Origin: Hyphomicrobium sp. NDB2Meth4
GTDB lineage: Bacteria > Pseudomonadota > Alphaproteobacteria > Rhizobiales > Hyphomicrobiaceae
DNA: 64,000 nucleotides
Assembly: GCF_900117445.1 (NCBI RefSeq)
Contig: NZ_FPEJ01000001.1
Coordinates: forward strand, 248,001-312,000
Direction: 5' to 3'
The position numbers and the translations under genes are program-made. The notes beneath the pieces were generated by a model. The model worked only from the letters and a program-made list of their open reading frames with translations, had not been told where the DNA came from and ran no database searches. The first letter of the stretch is position 1, and every line of letters begins with the position of its first letter. Positions 38,298-47,191 of the stretch are shown here, one piece after another.

Positions 38298-38493
38298 GTC
38301 GAACCTCATCGATCTGGATTTCGAACGCAAGCGTCGCAACCACGCGCAGACACAAGAGCAGCACGAACCCGAAATGTGGTGCTGCGAATGCGGCTGTATC
38401 ACATTCTATCAATGGTCGACGGGCGCTATTCAGTGTGCAGCTTGCAAAGTTGTGCAGAACGGATTTGAGCTTCCCTCGCTGCCATCAAGGTGA
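38296..38493 (+). CDS. small zinc-ribbon-like protein (hypothetical)
   Basis: 65 residues: MSNLIDLDFERKRRNHAQ, then a Cys pair 'WCCECGCITFYQW' and a second pair 'QCAACKVVQNG', a CxxC...CxxC zinc-ribbon layout. GGAAG lies about eight nt before the ATG. Its ATG overlaps that of the H1-like gene on the opposite strand by two bases (shared CATG), so each ribosome-binding site lies inside the other's coding region. It precedes nrdJ but need not be in its operon. Either ORF of the pair might be spurious. Confidence 0.55.
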   Translation: MSNLIDLDFERKRRNHAQTQEQHEPEMWCCECGCITFYQWSTGAIQCAACKVVQNGFELPSLPSR

Positions 38494-38561
38494 CACGCAG
38501 CGAAAAGGCTGACCTGCCCCTGCAGTCAAGAACACAAAGAGAATATAAGCAGAACATTTGA

Positions 38562-38590
38562 TTGACATCAGCGCGCATCCACCCCATATT
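38562..38590 (+). promoter_or_regulatory. sigma-70-type promoter of nrdJ
   Basis: TTGACA, a 17-nt spacer and CATATT (four of six matches to TATAAT), leaving only a short 5' leader before nrdJ. The short leader argues against a cobalamin riboswitch controlling this gene. Confidence 0.55.
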
Positions 38591-38607
38591 GAGGGGCCTC
38601 ATGCTGG

Positions 38608-40995
38608 GTGAGCGCTATGCCTGACACATCCGAGTTCGACGCACCGATTTCCCGTCAGATCTGGGACCTCAAGTATCGATTTTGGGGTCCGGACGGCACC
38701 GCGATTGATTCGAATCTCGACGCCACGGTATGGCGCGTCGCTCGCGCCGCCGCCGCGAACGAGAAGGGCGGCAAGCGTACCCGCGAGAAGTGGGCCTCAG
38801 CCTTCCACGGCGTCATCGCCGACTTTGGCTTCCTGCCCGCAGGACGCATCCTCGCCGGCGCCGGAACCGGCCGCGCAGTGACGCTCTTCAACTGCTTCGT
38901 GCTTGGCACCATCGAGGATGACCTGGGTGCCATCTTCAACGGCGTCAAGGACGCCGCGCTGACCATGCAGCAGGGGGGCGGCATCGGTCACGACTTCTCC
39001 ACCCTTCGCCCCAAGGGCGCCCGCGTCGCATCCATCGGCGCTGATGCATCTGGCCCGGTTAGCTTCATGGACGTGTGGGACGCCATGTGCCGCACCATTA
39101 TGTCGGCCGGCAGCCGACGCGGCGCCATGATGGGCACGCTGCGCTGTGACCACCCCGACATCGAAGCCTTCGTTGACGCCAAGTCCGATCCCGGCCGCTT
39201 GCGCAACTTCAACCTGTCCGTGCTCGTCACAGACGACTTCCTCGCCGCCGTGCGCGCCGACCAGCCCTGGGATTTGAAATTCGGCGGCAAGGTCTACCGC
39301 ACCCTGCCTGCGCGCGCGCTCTGGGAGCGTATCGTGCGCGCGACCTATGATTATGCCGAGCCCGGCGTCGTCTTCATCGACCGCATCAACGCCCGCAACA
39401 ACCTCGCCTACTGCGAGGAAATTCACGCCACTAACCCCTGCGGCGAGCAGCCGTTGCCCCCGTTCGGCGCCTGCCTGCTCGGCTCGATCAATCTTGCGCG
39501 CCTCATCGAAGCCCCGTTCACCAACGGCGCACGTATCGATATGGCCAAGCTCGCCGAACGCGTGAAGATCGCCGTTCGCTTCCTCGACAACGTCATCGAC
39601 ATTTCCAACTACCCGCTTCCCGAGCAACGGGCAGAGGCACTTGCCAAGCGCCGTATCGGCCTCGGCATCACCGGACTTGCCGACGCACTCATCTTCTGCG
39701 GCGTGCGTTACGGCACGCCCGAGGCGGCCGCCCTCGCCGCCACGTGGATGGCGGCAATCCAGAACGCTGCCTATTCGGCAAGTGCCGAGCTCGCCGCCGA
39801 GAAGGGCGCCTTCCCGCTCTTTGACGCCGAGAAGTTTCTCGCCAGCCCCAACGTCGCGCGGCTCGACGAGAGTGTGCGCGATGCAATCCGCAAGCACGGC
39901 ATCCGCAACGGCTGCCTCACCTCCATAGCCCCCACAGGCACCATCTCGCTGTTGGCGGGCAATGTTTCGTCCGGCATCGAACCCGTATTCGACTACCGCT
40001 ACACGCGGCGCCTGCTCGCGCGCGACGGCACCACGCACGAGGAGACCGTCGAGGATTTCGCGCACGCCAAGTTCCGCCGCAGCTTTGGCCCGGCAGCACC
40101 CCTCCCCGAAACGTTCGTGCGCACGAGTGACCTGACGCCCGCCCAGCATCTCGCCATGCAGGCAGCGCTGCAGCCCTACGTCGACAGCGCCATTTCCAAA
40201 ACCATCAACTGCCCCGAGGGCATCTCCTTCGACGACTTCAAGAACGTCTACCTCGAAGCGCACGCGCTCGGGCTCAAAGGCTGCACCACGTTCCGGCCCA
40301 ATCCCGTCACCGGCTCCGTGCTGCAGTCCGCACCCGAGGCGAAGGCCGCCGACGTTACACCGCCCGCGCTGGCAACCCCGGTCGTCACCCTCGCCACGGC
40401 TCCGCCGCACGCGCCAACCGAGCGCGACGGCGTCGTCTATATGACGCAACCCTTAGAGCGCGAAGGCGTGCTCGCCGGCTTCACCTACAAGATCAAGTGG
40501 CCCGCCAGCGACCACGCCATCTACGTCACCATCAACGACATCGAGCAAGGCGGGCGCCGCCGGCCATTCGAAATCTTCATCAACACGCGCAACCTCGAGC
40601 ACTATGCCTGGACGGTGGCGCTCACACGCATGATCAGCGCCGTGTTCCGCCGCGGCGGCGATGTGACCTTCGTCGCCGAAGAGCTGAAAGCCGTGTTCGA
40701 CCCGCAGGGCGGCCACTGGATGTCGGGTCGATATGTGCCGAGCTTGCTCGCTGCCATCGGCGAGGTGATCGAAACGCACATGCGCCGCACCGGCTTCCTT
40801 TCGGCCGGCGAAGCTCGGCTCGAGATCGCAGCCGTGCAGCGACAGGACGACACCGCGCACGCCGCCGATCGCTCCCGGGGCAGCACGCACAGCGCCGCGC
40901 GCCTCAAGCTCTGTCCACGCTGTTCATCAGCCGATTATGTCCAGCAGGAAGGCTGCTGGGTGTGCAACACCTGTGGATTTTCCCGCTGCGGATGA
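38608..40995 (+). CDS. nrdJ: adenosylcobalamin-dependent (class II) ribonucleotide reductase
   Basis: 795 residues; reduces ribonucleotides to deoxyribonucleotides with coenzyme B12, with or without oxygen. Catalytic set: 'LFNCFVLGTIEDD' (Cys), 'ATNPCGEQPLPPFGACLLGS' (N-x-C-x-E, the active-site Asn, Cys and Glu), 'RIGLGITGLADALIF' and 'IAPTGTISLLAGNVSSGIEP'. C-terminal TSCPD domain ('NDIEQGGRRRPFEIFINTRN') and a final four-Cys zinc ribbon 'LCPRCSSADYVQ' and 'GCWVCNTCGFSRCG' that should carry electrons from thioredoxin. This is the compact form of NrdJ. GTG is the longest start; the ATG nine nt on (MPDTSEFD) is equally likely. Confidence 0.95.
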   Translation: MSAMPDTSEFDAPISRQIWDLKYRFWGPDGTAIDSNLDATVWRVARAAAANEKGGKRTREKWASAFHGVIADFGFLPAGRILAGAGTGRAVTLFNCFVLGTIEDDLGAIFNGVKDAALTMQQGGGIGHDFSTLRPKGARVASIGADASGPVSFMDVWDAMCRTIMSAGSRRGAMMGTLRCDHPDIEAFVDAKSDPGRLRNFNLSVLVTDDFLAAVRADQPWDLKFGGKVYRTLPARALWERIVRATYDYAEPGVVFIDRINARNNLAYCEEIHATNPCGEQPLPPFGACLLGSINLARLIEAPFTNGARIDMAKLAERVKIAVRFLDNVIDISNYPLPEQRAEALAKRRIGLGITGLADALIFCGVRYGTPEAAALAATWMAAIQNAAYSASAELAAEKGAFPLFDAEKFLASPNVARLDESVRDAIRKHGIRNGCLTSIAPTGTISLLAGNVSSGIEPVFDYRYTRRLLARDGTTHEETVEDFAHAKFRRSFGPAAPLPETFVRTSDLTPAQHLAMQAALQPYVDSAISKTINCPEGISFDDFKNVYLEAHALGLKGCTTFRPNPVTGSVLQSAPEAKAADVTPPALATPVVTLATAPPHAPTERDGVVYMTQPLEREGVLAGFTYKIKWPASDHAIYVTINDIEQGGRRRPFEIFINTRNLEHYAWTVALTRMISAVFRRGGDVTFVAEELKAVFDPQGGHWMSGRYVPSLLAAIGEVIETHMRRTGFLSAGEARLEIAAVQRQDDTAHAADRSRGSTHSAARLKLCPRCSSADYVQQEGCWVCNTCGFSRCG

Positions 40996-41210
40996 GCTTT
41001 CCGCAAACCCTTTCAACGCCAAAACGGCGCGCGTTGCATGCATGCGACAGGCCTCAACAATGCATTCACTTTGCCGCAAAAACACTGAGATGGAGCCACA
41101 ATTCGGCTCGAAACCAGGGGCAACGTTAAGCAATGGGGCATAGGCTGGCAAAAAACGATAAAGGTGTCGAACGTAGCGTAGGCCGAAAGGCCGCGAAGGG
41201 ATCTGCAGTA

Positions 41211-41642
41211 ATGGTCGCGCGTATCATCGAGCTCGCCGTGTATAGGGCGCAGCGCACCCTCGCCCACGAAGAGACGGCCCGCCGTGCAGCGCAAGCGCAC
41301 GAGGCCACCCGTTTCCACTTCTGGACCGGCGCTTCCGGCAAGCGCTACGTCCACTCCGTCTACGATCTCGTCGAGTGCCCGCCGCTCCCCGCCGCCAACT
41401 ACGTGCTCGTCCGGCGCGACTCCAACGGTCGCCCGCACGCGCTTTCCATCGGCCGCGTCACCTCGAGCGTGCCCTCGCTCAATCTCGCTGAGCTGCGCCA
41501 TCGCGGCGCCGAGCTCGGTGCCAACGAGGTCCACGTCCATCTGCTCGCCGAGAACGCCAAGGTCGGCAAGCTGATCGAGTTCGATCTGCGCACCGGCCAG
41601 GTCGATACGGCCATGTCGCGCTTCGCCGGCCAGGCTCACTGA
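41211..41642 (+). CDS. conserved hypothetical protein
   Basis: 143 residues from an ATG with AAGGGA nine nt upstream (MVARIIELAVYRAQ); a frame open further upstream is basic and unlike a domain. The core 'ATRFHFWTGASGKRYVHSVY', 'ECPPLPAANYVLVRRDSNGR' and 'LRHRGAELGANEVHVHLLAE' is mixed alpha/beta and soluble, and I believe similar proteins are common in Rhizobiales, but no function is known to me. Lone gene after nrdJ, ending at a hairpin shared with the convergent gene. Confidence 0.75.
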   Translation: MVARIIELAVYRAQRTLAHEETARRAAQAHEATRFHFWTGASGKRYVHSVYDLVECPPLPAANYVLVRRDSNGRPHALSIGRVTSSVPSLNLAELRHRGAELGANEVHVHLLAENAKVGKLIEFDLRTGQVDTAMSRFAGQAH

Positions 41643-41647
41643 GCCCC

Positions 41648-41671
41648 AGCCCCGGCGAACCAACCGGGGCT
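41648..41671. terminator. bidirectional hairpin between convergent genes
   Basis: AGCCCCGG / CCGGGGCT with an 8-nt loop between two convergent stop codons, overlapping the end of the ChaC-like gene by 2 nt. No long T-run on either side. Confidence 0.55.
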
Positions 41672-42356
41672 AATCCTCTTCCCGTGTCAGGATCGTGCGG
41701 AACGCGAAGCGATGCGCGTGCTGCGCATCGAGCGGCGGCGCCACCGCCCGCTGCCGCCCGAACACCCGCACCATCGCCGCCGCGCTCGCCCGCGTATGCC
41801 GATCCCCCGGCCCCCGCGCCGCCAGCGTTCCAACCATCGCCTGCAGCCGCTCCAGCTCGCGCTCGCGGATGCCGAGCTGATTGAGGTGCGCCAGCGTCGA
41901 CGCCAGATAATCGATGTTGTTTCCAGACCGTCCAAGACCACCGCGCACGAAATGCGCCTGCTGCGCCAGCGATAGCCGCCCCGCATAACTGGGATGCGCG
42001 CGCTCGACCAGAAACGCCAGCGCCAAAACCTCGGCGTGGTCCCCTGATAGCAGCGTCACCGGCACCAGCGCTTCGCGATAGACGCTGCCCACCTGCTCGC
42101 GCTCGCGCAGATAGCGCAGTGTCTCGCGCGCACTGCCGGCTCCCACCTTGAACGCGATACCCTCGCACACACCGCCCCGGTCGAGCCCGAGCACCAGCCC
42201 CGGCCGCTTCGGCGAGCCGCGATGAAAACGCGAATAGATGCAGAAGCTGCGCCGCCAGCCGTCGAGGCGCGCATGATGCGTCTCCTCGGCCTCGAACCCC
42301 GGCCGCCACATCAACGACCCGTAGGCGAACACCCAAAGATCGCGCGCCCCGCCCAT
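41670..42356 (-). CDS. ChaC-like gamma-glutamylcyclotransferase
   Basis: 228 residues with the gamma-glutamylcyclotransferase start 'LWVFAYGSLMWRPGFEAEET' (YGSL substrate loop), 'YSRFHRGSPKRPGLVLGLDR' and 'EGIAFKVGAG', as in ChaC proteins that cleave glutathione to 5-oxoproline and Cys-Gly. The catalytic Glu is expected in the 'REALVPVTL' to 'AEVLALAFLVER' stretch. It follows tyrC by 2 nt, the last gene of the hisC-tyrC group. Confidence 0.88.
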   Translation of the reverse strand: MGGARDLWVFAYGSLMWRPGFEAEETHHARLDGWRRSFCIYSRFHRGSPKRPGLVLGLDRGGVCEGIAFKVGAGSARETLRYLREREQVGSVYREALVPVTLLSGDHAEVLALAFLVERAHPSYAGRLSLAQQAHFVRGGLGRSGNNIDYLASTLAHLNQLGIRERELERLQAMVGTLAARGPGDRHTRASAAAMVRVFGRQRAVAPPLDAQHAHRFAFRTILTREED

Positions 42357-42358
42357 GG

Positions 42359-43312
42359 CTATTTTTTTGCCCCGCCTTCGGACTTCTCAGCGCTCGCAGT
42401 CGCACCGCGGCCGAAGTCGGGCGCCGACGTATCCTGCCCGGCCGCCACGATGCCGCGCCGGATCGCGCGCGCTTCGGCGAAGCGCCGATAGAGCGTCTCG
42501 CCGTCGTCGGCCTCGATTGCAGCTTTCAGCTCGTCGAGATCGGCGGAGAACCGCCGCAGCATTTCCATCACGCCTTCCTTGTTGCCGAGGAAGATGTCGC
42601 GCCACATCGTCGGATCGGAGGCGGCGATACGCGTGAAGTCGCGAAATCCGCCAGCGGAGAACTTGATCACCTCTTTGTCGGTGACGCGCTCCAGGTGCTC
42701 GGCCGTGTTGACGATGTTGAAGGCGATGAGATGCGGCAGATGACTGGTGATCGCCAGCACCATGTCGTGGTGCTGCGGATCCATCACTTCGACCTTGGCG
42801 CCCAGTGCTTCCCAGAACGCGCGCAGCTTCTCGACTGCCGCGCCATCGGTGCCTTTCTCCGGGGTCAAAATCGTCCAGCGCCCATCGAACAACTCGGCAA
42901 AGCCGGCTTCGGGACCCGACTGCTCTGTGCCCGCGATCGGATGCCCCGGCACGAAATGCACGCCCTCGGGCACGTGCGGTGCCATATCCCGCACCACTTG
43001 CGCTTTCACCGAACCCACATCGGTGAGAATAGCCCCGGGCTTCAGATGCGGCGCGATCTCCGCCGTGATCGCCCCGCACGCGCCAACCGGCACGCTCAAG
43101 ATGACGAGATCGGCCCCGGCGACGGCCTCGACCGCGCTGTCATATCCCTTGCTGATCAGCCCCAGCTTCAACGCCGTATCGACCGTCGATCGCGTGCGCG
43201 CACTCCCGACGATCTCCTTGGCAAGACCGCCGCGCCGCGCCGCATGACTGATCGATGAGCCGATCAGACCGACGCCGATCAGCGCCACGCGTTCGAACAT
43301 CGGCCGGCTCAT
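42359..43312 (-). CDS. tyrC: prephenate/arogenate (cyclohexadienyl) dehydrogenase
   Basis: 317 residues; NAD-dependent oxidation in tyrosine synthesis. Rossmann '[20 protein letters not shown]', '[20 protein letters not shown]', '[15 protein letters not shown]' and '[20 protein letters not shown]' (substrate and catalytic His region), then the helical domain with '[20 protein letters not shown]'. Its start overlaps the end of hisC by 4 nt (ATGA), so the two are coupled. An Ala/Ser-rich tail of about 25 residues follows the fold. Confidence 0.94.
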   Translation of the reverse strand: MSRPMFERVALIGVGLIGSSISHAARRGGLAKEIVGSARTRSTVDTALKLGLISKGYDSAVEAVAGADLVILSVPVGACGAITAEIAPHLKPGAILTDVGSVKAQVVRDMAPHVPEGVHFVPGHPIAGTEQSGPEAGFAELFDGRWTILTPEKGTDGAAVEKLRAFWEALGAKVEVMDPQHHDMVLAITSHLPHLIAFNIVNTAEHLERVTDKEVIKFSAGGFRDFTRIAASDPTMWRDIFLGNKEGVMEMLRRFSADLDELKAAIEADDGETLYRRFAEARAIRRGIVAAGQDTSAPDFGRGATASAEKSEGGAKK

Positions 43313-44415
43313 GCCCCGCGCCCTCCAAGGAACGCCGACAAAGCATCGACGACAGCGCGATTGTCGGCTTCCGTGCCGATGGTAATGCGCAGGCAGTCCG
43401 GCAGACCATACGCGCCGACCTTGCGCACGATGATCGCCCGCTGCTTGAGGAACGCGTCCGCCGCATTCGCGGTCTTGCCGCCGTCCTTGGCAAAGTGCAC
43501 CAGGATGAAGTTGGCAACGCTCGGCGTCACCTTCAGGCCCAGCTTTTCCAGCTCACCGCTGAGCCAGGGTAGCCAGCGTTCATTGTGCAGTGCGGACGCC
43601 TCCTCGTGCGTCTTGTCGGTGATTGATGCCGCGCCCGCAGCCATCGCCGGCACCGAAATATTGAACGGTCCGCGAATGCGGTTCAGCACGTCCGCAACCT
43701 CTTCCGGGCAATACGCCCAGCCGAGCCGCAAGCCAGCGAGCCCGTGGATCTTCGAGAACGTGCGCGTCATCACCGTGTTCGGCGTCGTCGCAACCAGCTC
43801 GATCCCTGCCTCGTAGTCGTTGCGCCGCACGTATTCGGCATAGGCCGCATCGAGCACCAGCAGCACGTTGGAAGGAAGCTGTGCGCGCAGCGAGCGCACC
43901 TCGTCGAACGAGATGTATGTCCCCGTCGGGTTATTCGGGTTGGCGAGAAACACCATCTTCGTGCGTGGCGTAACGCGCTTCAGAATCTCGGCCGTATCTG
44001 TCTGATAGTTGGTCTCGGGCGCCACCACGGGAGTAGCGCCATTCGCCAGCACGATGATGCGGTAGAGCAGGAAGCCGTGCTCGGTGAATATCGCCTCATC
44101 GCCGGGACCAAGGTACGCGTGAGCCAGCATCGTCAGCAATTCGTCCGAGCCCGCCCCGCACACGATCCGCGACGGATTGAGCCCATAGCGCGAGGCAATC
44201 GCCGCCCGCAGCGCAGTCGCCGCGCCATCGGGATAGCGCTCCAGCTCCCCAATCGCTTCGCGCACCGCATCGAGCGCCTTCGGGCTCGGCCCCAGCGGTG
44301 TCTCGTTCGACGACAGCTTGATCGGCTTCAGCCCCGCCGGCAGCTTGCTCTCGCCGGGAACGTAGGGATCGATGTCGAGAATGCCGGCTTTCGGCTGGGG
44401 AAGGGCGGTCGCCAT
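43309..44415 (-). CDS. hisC: histidinol-phosphate/aromatic aminotransferase
   Basis: 368 residues, PLP-dependent fold type I. '[20 protein letters not shown]' (N-terminal HisC signature), '[18 protein letters not shown]', PLP lysine in '[20 protein letters not shown]' and the Arg of '[19 protein letters not shown]'. Being coupled to tyrC, it may act in aromatic amino-acid transamination as well as histidine synthesis. The start is the ATG of [11 protein letters not shown]. The SAM-II-controlled metX lies divergently. Confidence 0.94.
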   Translation of the reverse strand: MATALPQPKAGILDIDPYVPGESKLPAGLKPIKLSSNETPLGPSPKALDAVREAIGELERYPDGAATALRAAIASRYGLNPSRIVCGAGSDELLTMLAHAYLGPGDEAIFTEHGFLLYRIIVLANGATPVVAPETNYQTDTAEILKRVTPRTKMVFLANPNNPTGTYISFDEVRSLRAQLPSNVLLVLDAAYAEYVRRNDYEAGIELVATTPNTVMTRTFSKIHGLAGLRLGWAYCPEEVADVLNRIRGPFNISVPAMAAGAASITDKTHEEASALHNERWLPWLSGELEKLGLKVTPSVANFILVHFAKDGGKTANAADAFLKQRAIIVRKVGAYGLPDCLRITIGTEADNRAVVDALSAFLGGRGA

Positions 44416-44601
44416 GGGGCTTTTTCCGGATGTGCAAGGCCTGACTTTATAAGGCGCGGCAGTGATACAGAGACGGGCCCCGGAACGCAAAGCCTAACGC
44501 CCCGGATAACCTCGCGGCCCGCACGCGCACCCGAATTCGATGCAGCCCGAACGGGCACCACTTGACGCCGCCGCTTCCATCCCGATATTTCGATGCTGGA
44601 A

Positions 44602-44656
44602 CTCGTGGTGATTTGGCCGGCCGGCTTGCAACCACGTTAAATAAGTCGCTAAAAAA
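44602..44656 (+). ncRNA. SAM-II riboswitch
   Basis: Matches the SAM-II aptamer: P1 arms CGTGGT and ACCACG, the invariant GTGATTTG just inside P1, GGCTTGCA before the closing arm, then TTAAATAAGTCGCTAAA, which folds back to form the pseudoknot. It ends about 110 nt before metX, whose product feeds methionine and SAM synthesis, the classic target in alphaproteobacteria. SAM binding is expected to sequester sequence needed for translation. An 8-bp inverted repeat (AAGGCCGC...GCGGCCTT) begins at its 3' edge and may be part of the switch. Confidence 0.93.
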
Positions 44657-44690
44657 GGCCGCGCGCACCCGGTGATGGATGAGCGGCCTT
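44655..44690 (+). other. inverted repeat after the SAM-II aptamer
   Basis: AAGGCCGC and GCGGCCTT, perfectly complementary 8-nt arms around 20 nt, overlapping the end of the aptamer. No T-run follows. Possibly part of the expression platform. The rest of the 350-nt gap between hisC and metX holds nothing else I can support. Confidence 0.45.
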
Positions 44691-44765
44691 AGAGGCCCGC
44701 GAATCCGGCCGGGTTTTCTGTTTGTGCCCTCGCGTTGTGCGTGGGCCAAGGAGCGCGCAACCGCA

Positions 44766-45965
44766 ATGGCAGTGCACCCGACAATTGCCGACGTTGAACC
44801 CAACGCAGGGCACTCCTTGCGCCTCGCCGAGGCCAACAACCCGTCGAGCAAGGTGCTCCGCCTGCCCGAGAGCGAGCCGCTGCGCCTCGCCTGCGACCAG
44901 TTCCTCGCGCCCATCACTATCGCCTACGAGACCTATGGCGAACTCAACGCCGACAAATCCAACGCCATTCTCATCTGCCACGCTCTGACGCTCGATCAGT
45001 ACGTCGCCAGCGAAAACCCGGTGACCAAGAAACCCGGCTGGTGGAGCATCATGGTCGGCCCTGGCAAGCCGATCGATACCGATCGCTTTTTCGTCATCTG
45101 CCCCAATATCCTCGGCGGCTGCATGGGCTCAACCGGCCCGGCCTCGATCGACCCCAAGACCGGCAAGCCTTACGGGCTGAGTTTCCCCGTCATCACCATC
45201 GGCGACATGGTGAATGCGCAGGTGCGCCTCATCGATCACCTCGGCATCGATCAGCTCTTCTGCGTCATAGGCGGCTCGATGGGCGGCATGCAGGTGCTGG
45301 AGTGGGCCGCGAGCCATCCTGAGCGCGTTTTCTCAGCCGTGCCCATAGCCACCGCCGCCTGGCATTCCTCACAGAACATCGCCTTCCACGAAGTCGGCCG
45401 CCAGGCCGTCATGGCCGACCCCGACTGGTGCGGCGGCGACTATCACAGCCACGGCAAAGTCCCGCGCAACGGCCTTTCCGTCGCGCGCATGGCCGCGCAT
45501 ATCACCTATCTCTCCGAGGATGCGCTGCACCGCAAATTCGGCCGTAGCCTGCAGGAGCGCTCGAAGGTCACCTTCTCGTTCAACGCCGATTTCCAGGTGG
45601 AGAGCTATCTGCGCCACCAGGGCTCGACCTTCGTCGACCGCTTCGACGCCAACAGCTACCTCTATATTACCCGCGCAATGGACTACTTCGATCTCGCCGC
45701 CGAGCGCGGCGACGTGCTGGCCAACGCATTCCGCGGCACCAAGACCCGCTTCTGCGTCGTCTCATTCACATCCGATTGGCTCTATCCGACGCGCGAAAGC
45801 CGCGAGATTGTCCACGCCCTCAATGCCGTCGCCGCCAACGTCTCCTTCGTCGAGATCGACAGCAACAAGGGCCATGACGCCTTCCTGCTTGAGGAACCCG
45901 AATTCTTCGCCACCGTGCACGGCTTCCTCAGCTCTGCCGGCACTAAGCGCGGCTTGAAAGTGTAG
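44766..45965 (+). CDS. metX: homoserine O-acyltransferase (MetX type)
   Basis: 399 residues, an alpha/beta hydrolase transferring an acyl group to homoserine in methionine synthesis. Nucleophile '[20 protein letters not shown]' (GxSxGG), Asp in '[10 protein letters not shown]', His in '[16 protein letters not shown]'; oxyanion region 'ICHALT'. The start is the ATG of MAVHPTIAD, with AAGGAG 12 nt upstream; the frame further up runs into the riboswitch region. It is preceded by a SAM-II riboswitch and followed 6 nt later by metW, the normal pair. Confidence 0.96.
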   Translation: MAVHPTIADVEPNAGHSLRLAEANNPSSKVLRLPESEPLRLACDQFLAPITIAYETYGELNADKSNAILICHALTLDQYVASENPVTKKPGWWSIMVGPGKPIDTDRFFVICPNILGGCMGSTGPASIDPKTGKPYGLSFPVITIGDMVNAQVRLIDHLGIDQLFCVIGGSMGGMQVLEWAASHPERVFSAVPIATAAWHSSQNIAFHEVGRQAVMADPDWCGGDYHSHGKVPRNGLSVARMAAHITYLSEDALHRKFGRSLQERSKVTFSFNADFQVESYLRHQGSTFVDRFDANSYLYITRAMDYFDLAAERGDVLANAFRGTKTRFCVVSFTSDWLYPTRESREIVHALNAVAANVSFVEIDSNKGHDAFLLEEPEFFATVHGFLSSAGTKRGLKV

Positions 45966-45971
45966 GATCCG

Positions 45972-46613
45972 ATGCTGAAGCCCAATGCCCCCCTCGCCGG
46001 ACCGCACCGCGCCGACCACCTGTTCATCGCCGAAATGGTCGAGCCGGGCTCGCGCGTCCTCGATGTCGGCTGCGGCGACGGCGCCCTTCTGCAACTCCTG
46101 GCTGAATCGAGGAATACCGACGGCCGCGGCGTCGAGCTGTCGCGCGAGCGGGTGAACGCCTGTGTGATGCGCGGCCTGTCGGTCATTCAGGGTGACGCCG
46201 ACCGCGATCTGGCCGATTACCCCGACCAAGCCTTCGACTACGCCATCCTCAGCCTCACCATCCAGGCCACGCGCTACCCCAAGACCGTTCTAGAGAATCT
46301 CCTGCGCATCGGGCGTCGGGCCATCGTTTCGTTCCCGAATTTCGGGCACTGGCGCGTAAGATTCGACCTGATGTTCACCGGCCGCATGCCGCGAACCGAA
46401 AGCCTGCCCGATTCCTGGTATGAGAGCCCAAACGGCCACCTGTGCACGATTAAGGACTTCGTCGATCTGGCCGCCGTCGTCGACGCCGAGGTCGAGGAAG
46501 CGGTCGCTTTCAACACCTCCGGCCAGAAGCTGCCGATCCGTCATTCGCTATCGTTGCAGAACCTTCTCGGCGAAAAGGCCGTGTTCCAGCTGCGCAAACG
46601 CCCTCCCCGCTAG
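45972..46613 (+). CDS. metW: methionine biosynthesis protein MetW
   Basis: 213 residues with a SAM-dependent methyltransferase fold: 'GSRVLDVGCGDGALLQLLAE' (motif I), 'GVELSRERVNACVMRGLSVI' and 'QAFDYAILSLTIQATRYP', then the MetW-specific 'SFPNFGHWRVRFDLMFTGRM' and 'WYESPNGHLCTIKDF'. MetW is needed with MetX for homoserine acetylation in many proteobacteria. Co-transcribed with metX under the SAM-II switch. Confidence 0.95.
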   Translation: MLKPNAPLAGPHRADHLFIAEMVEPGSRVLDVGCGDGALLQLLAESRNTDGRGVELSRERVNACVMRGLSVIQGDADRDLADYPDQAFDYAILSLTIQATRYPKTVLENLLRIGRRAIVSFPNFGHWRVRFDLMFTGRMPRTESLPDSWYESPNGHLCTIKDFVDLAAVVDAEVEEAVAFNTSGQKLPIRHSLSLQNLLGEKAVFQLRKRPPR

Positions 46614-46675
46614 TCTGGAGGCCCTCGAGAAAACCTGCGCGGTTTCGCCATACCCTCAACGTTTCCGGCCCTTTC

Positions 46676-46704
46676 TTGACACCCCATGGGGCCGTCACTA
46701 TGGT
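46676..46704 (+). promoter_or_regulatory. sigma-70-type promoter of the atpIBE-F'F operon
   Basis: TTGACA, 17-nt spacer and TATGGT (four of six to TATAAT), with about 65 nt of leader before atpI. It is the only good promoter match in the gap after metW. Confidence 0.65.
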
Positions 46705-46770
46705 GCGCGCCGTTGATAAAACCTGCCGTTTTCGTAAGCCTCGAAAAGCGCAACAAGGCCGGTCAAAACC

Positions 46771-47181
46771 ATGTCCGCAGGGAAGAACGAAACCCCGGGG
46801 CATGGCGAGCTTAGCCCCCAGGAGCGCGAGGCCTTTCGACAGCGATCAGAGGCGATCGGAAAGCGGCTCGATGCGGTGAAGACCCGCCGCGAGCCAGCGG
46901 AACGCTCGGCTGCCGGTGCAGTGAACGGCGCAGCCTTCGCGAAGGCATTCCGCTTCGCCGCCGAGCTGCTGGTCGGTGTTGGCGTCGGCGGGTTTATCGG
47001 GTGGGCGATCGATCGCCAACTCGGCACGGGGCCCTGGCTCCTGGTCTTGTTTGTCATGCTCGGCTTTGCCGCCGGCATTACGAACGTGATCCGGTCGGCT
47101 CAGGAAGAACAGAGAAAGCAGCAAGCCGCACAGCTTGCATCGCCGTCCGTCAAAGATGACGACGACGAGGACGACAGGTAG
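46771..47181 (+). CDS. atpI: ATP synthase assembly protein AtpI
   Basis: 136 residues: a charged N-terminal helix, two transmembrane helices ('ELLVGVGVGGFIGWAIDRQL' and 'WLLVLFVMLGFAAGITNVIR') and an acidic tail (KDDDDEDDR), the AtpI/AtpQ layout. It helps assemble the c-ring. First gene of the Fo operon; the atpB start follows 10 nt after its stop. Confidence 0.88.
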   Translation: MSAGKNETPGHGELSPQEREAFRQRSEAIGKRLDAVKTRREPAERSAAGAVNGAAFAKAFRFAAELLVGVGVGGFIGWAIDRQLGTGPWLLVLFVMLGFAAGITNVIRSAQEEQRKQQAAQLASPSVKDDDDEDDR

Positions 47182-47191
47182 GGAGCTGACC

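Noticed and set aside
38494-38607. Cobalamin riboswitch before nrdJ
   Set aside because: No B12-box-like sequence, and the likely promoter leaves too short a leader.
38797-40449. 550-codon minus-strand open frame opposite nrdJ
   Set aside because: Gly/Val/Ala/Glu-rich antisense shadow without domain signatures; nrdJ has every catalytic motif.
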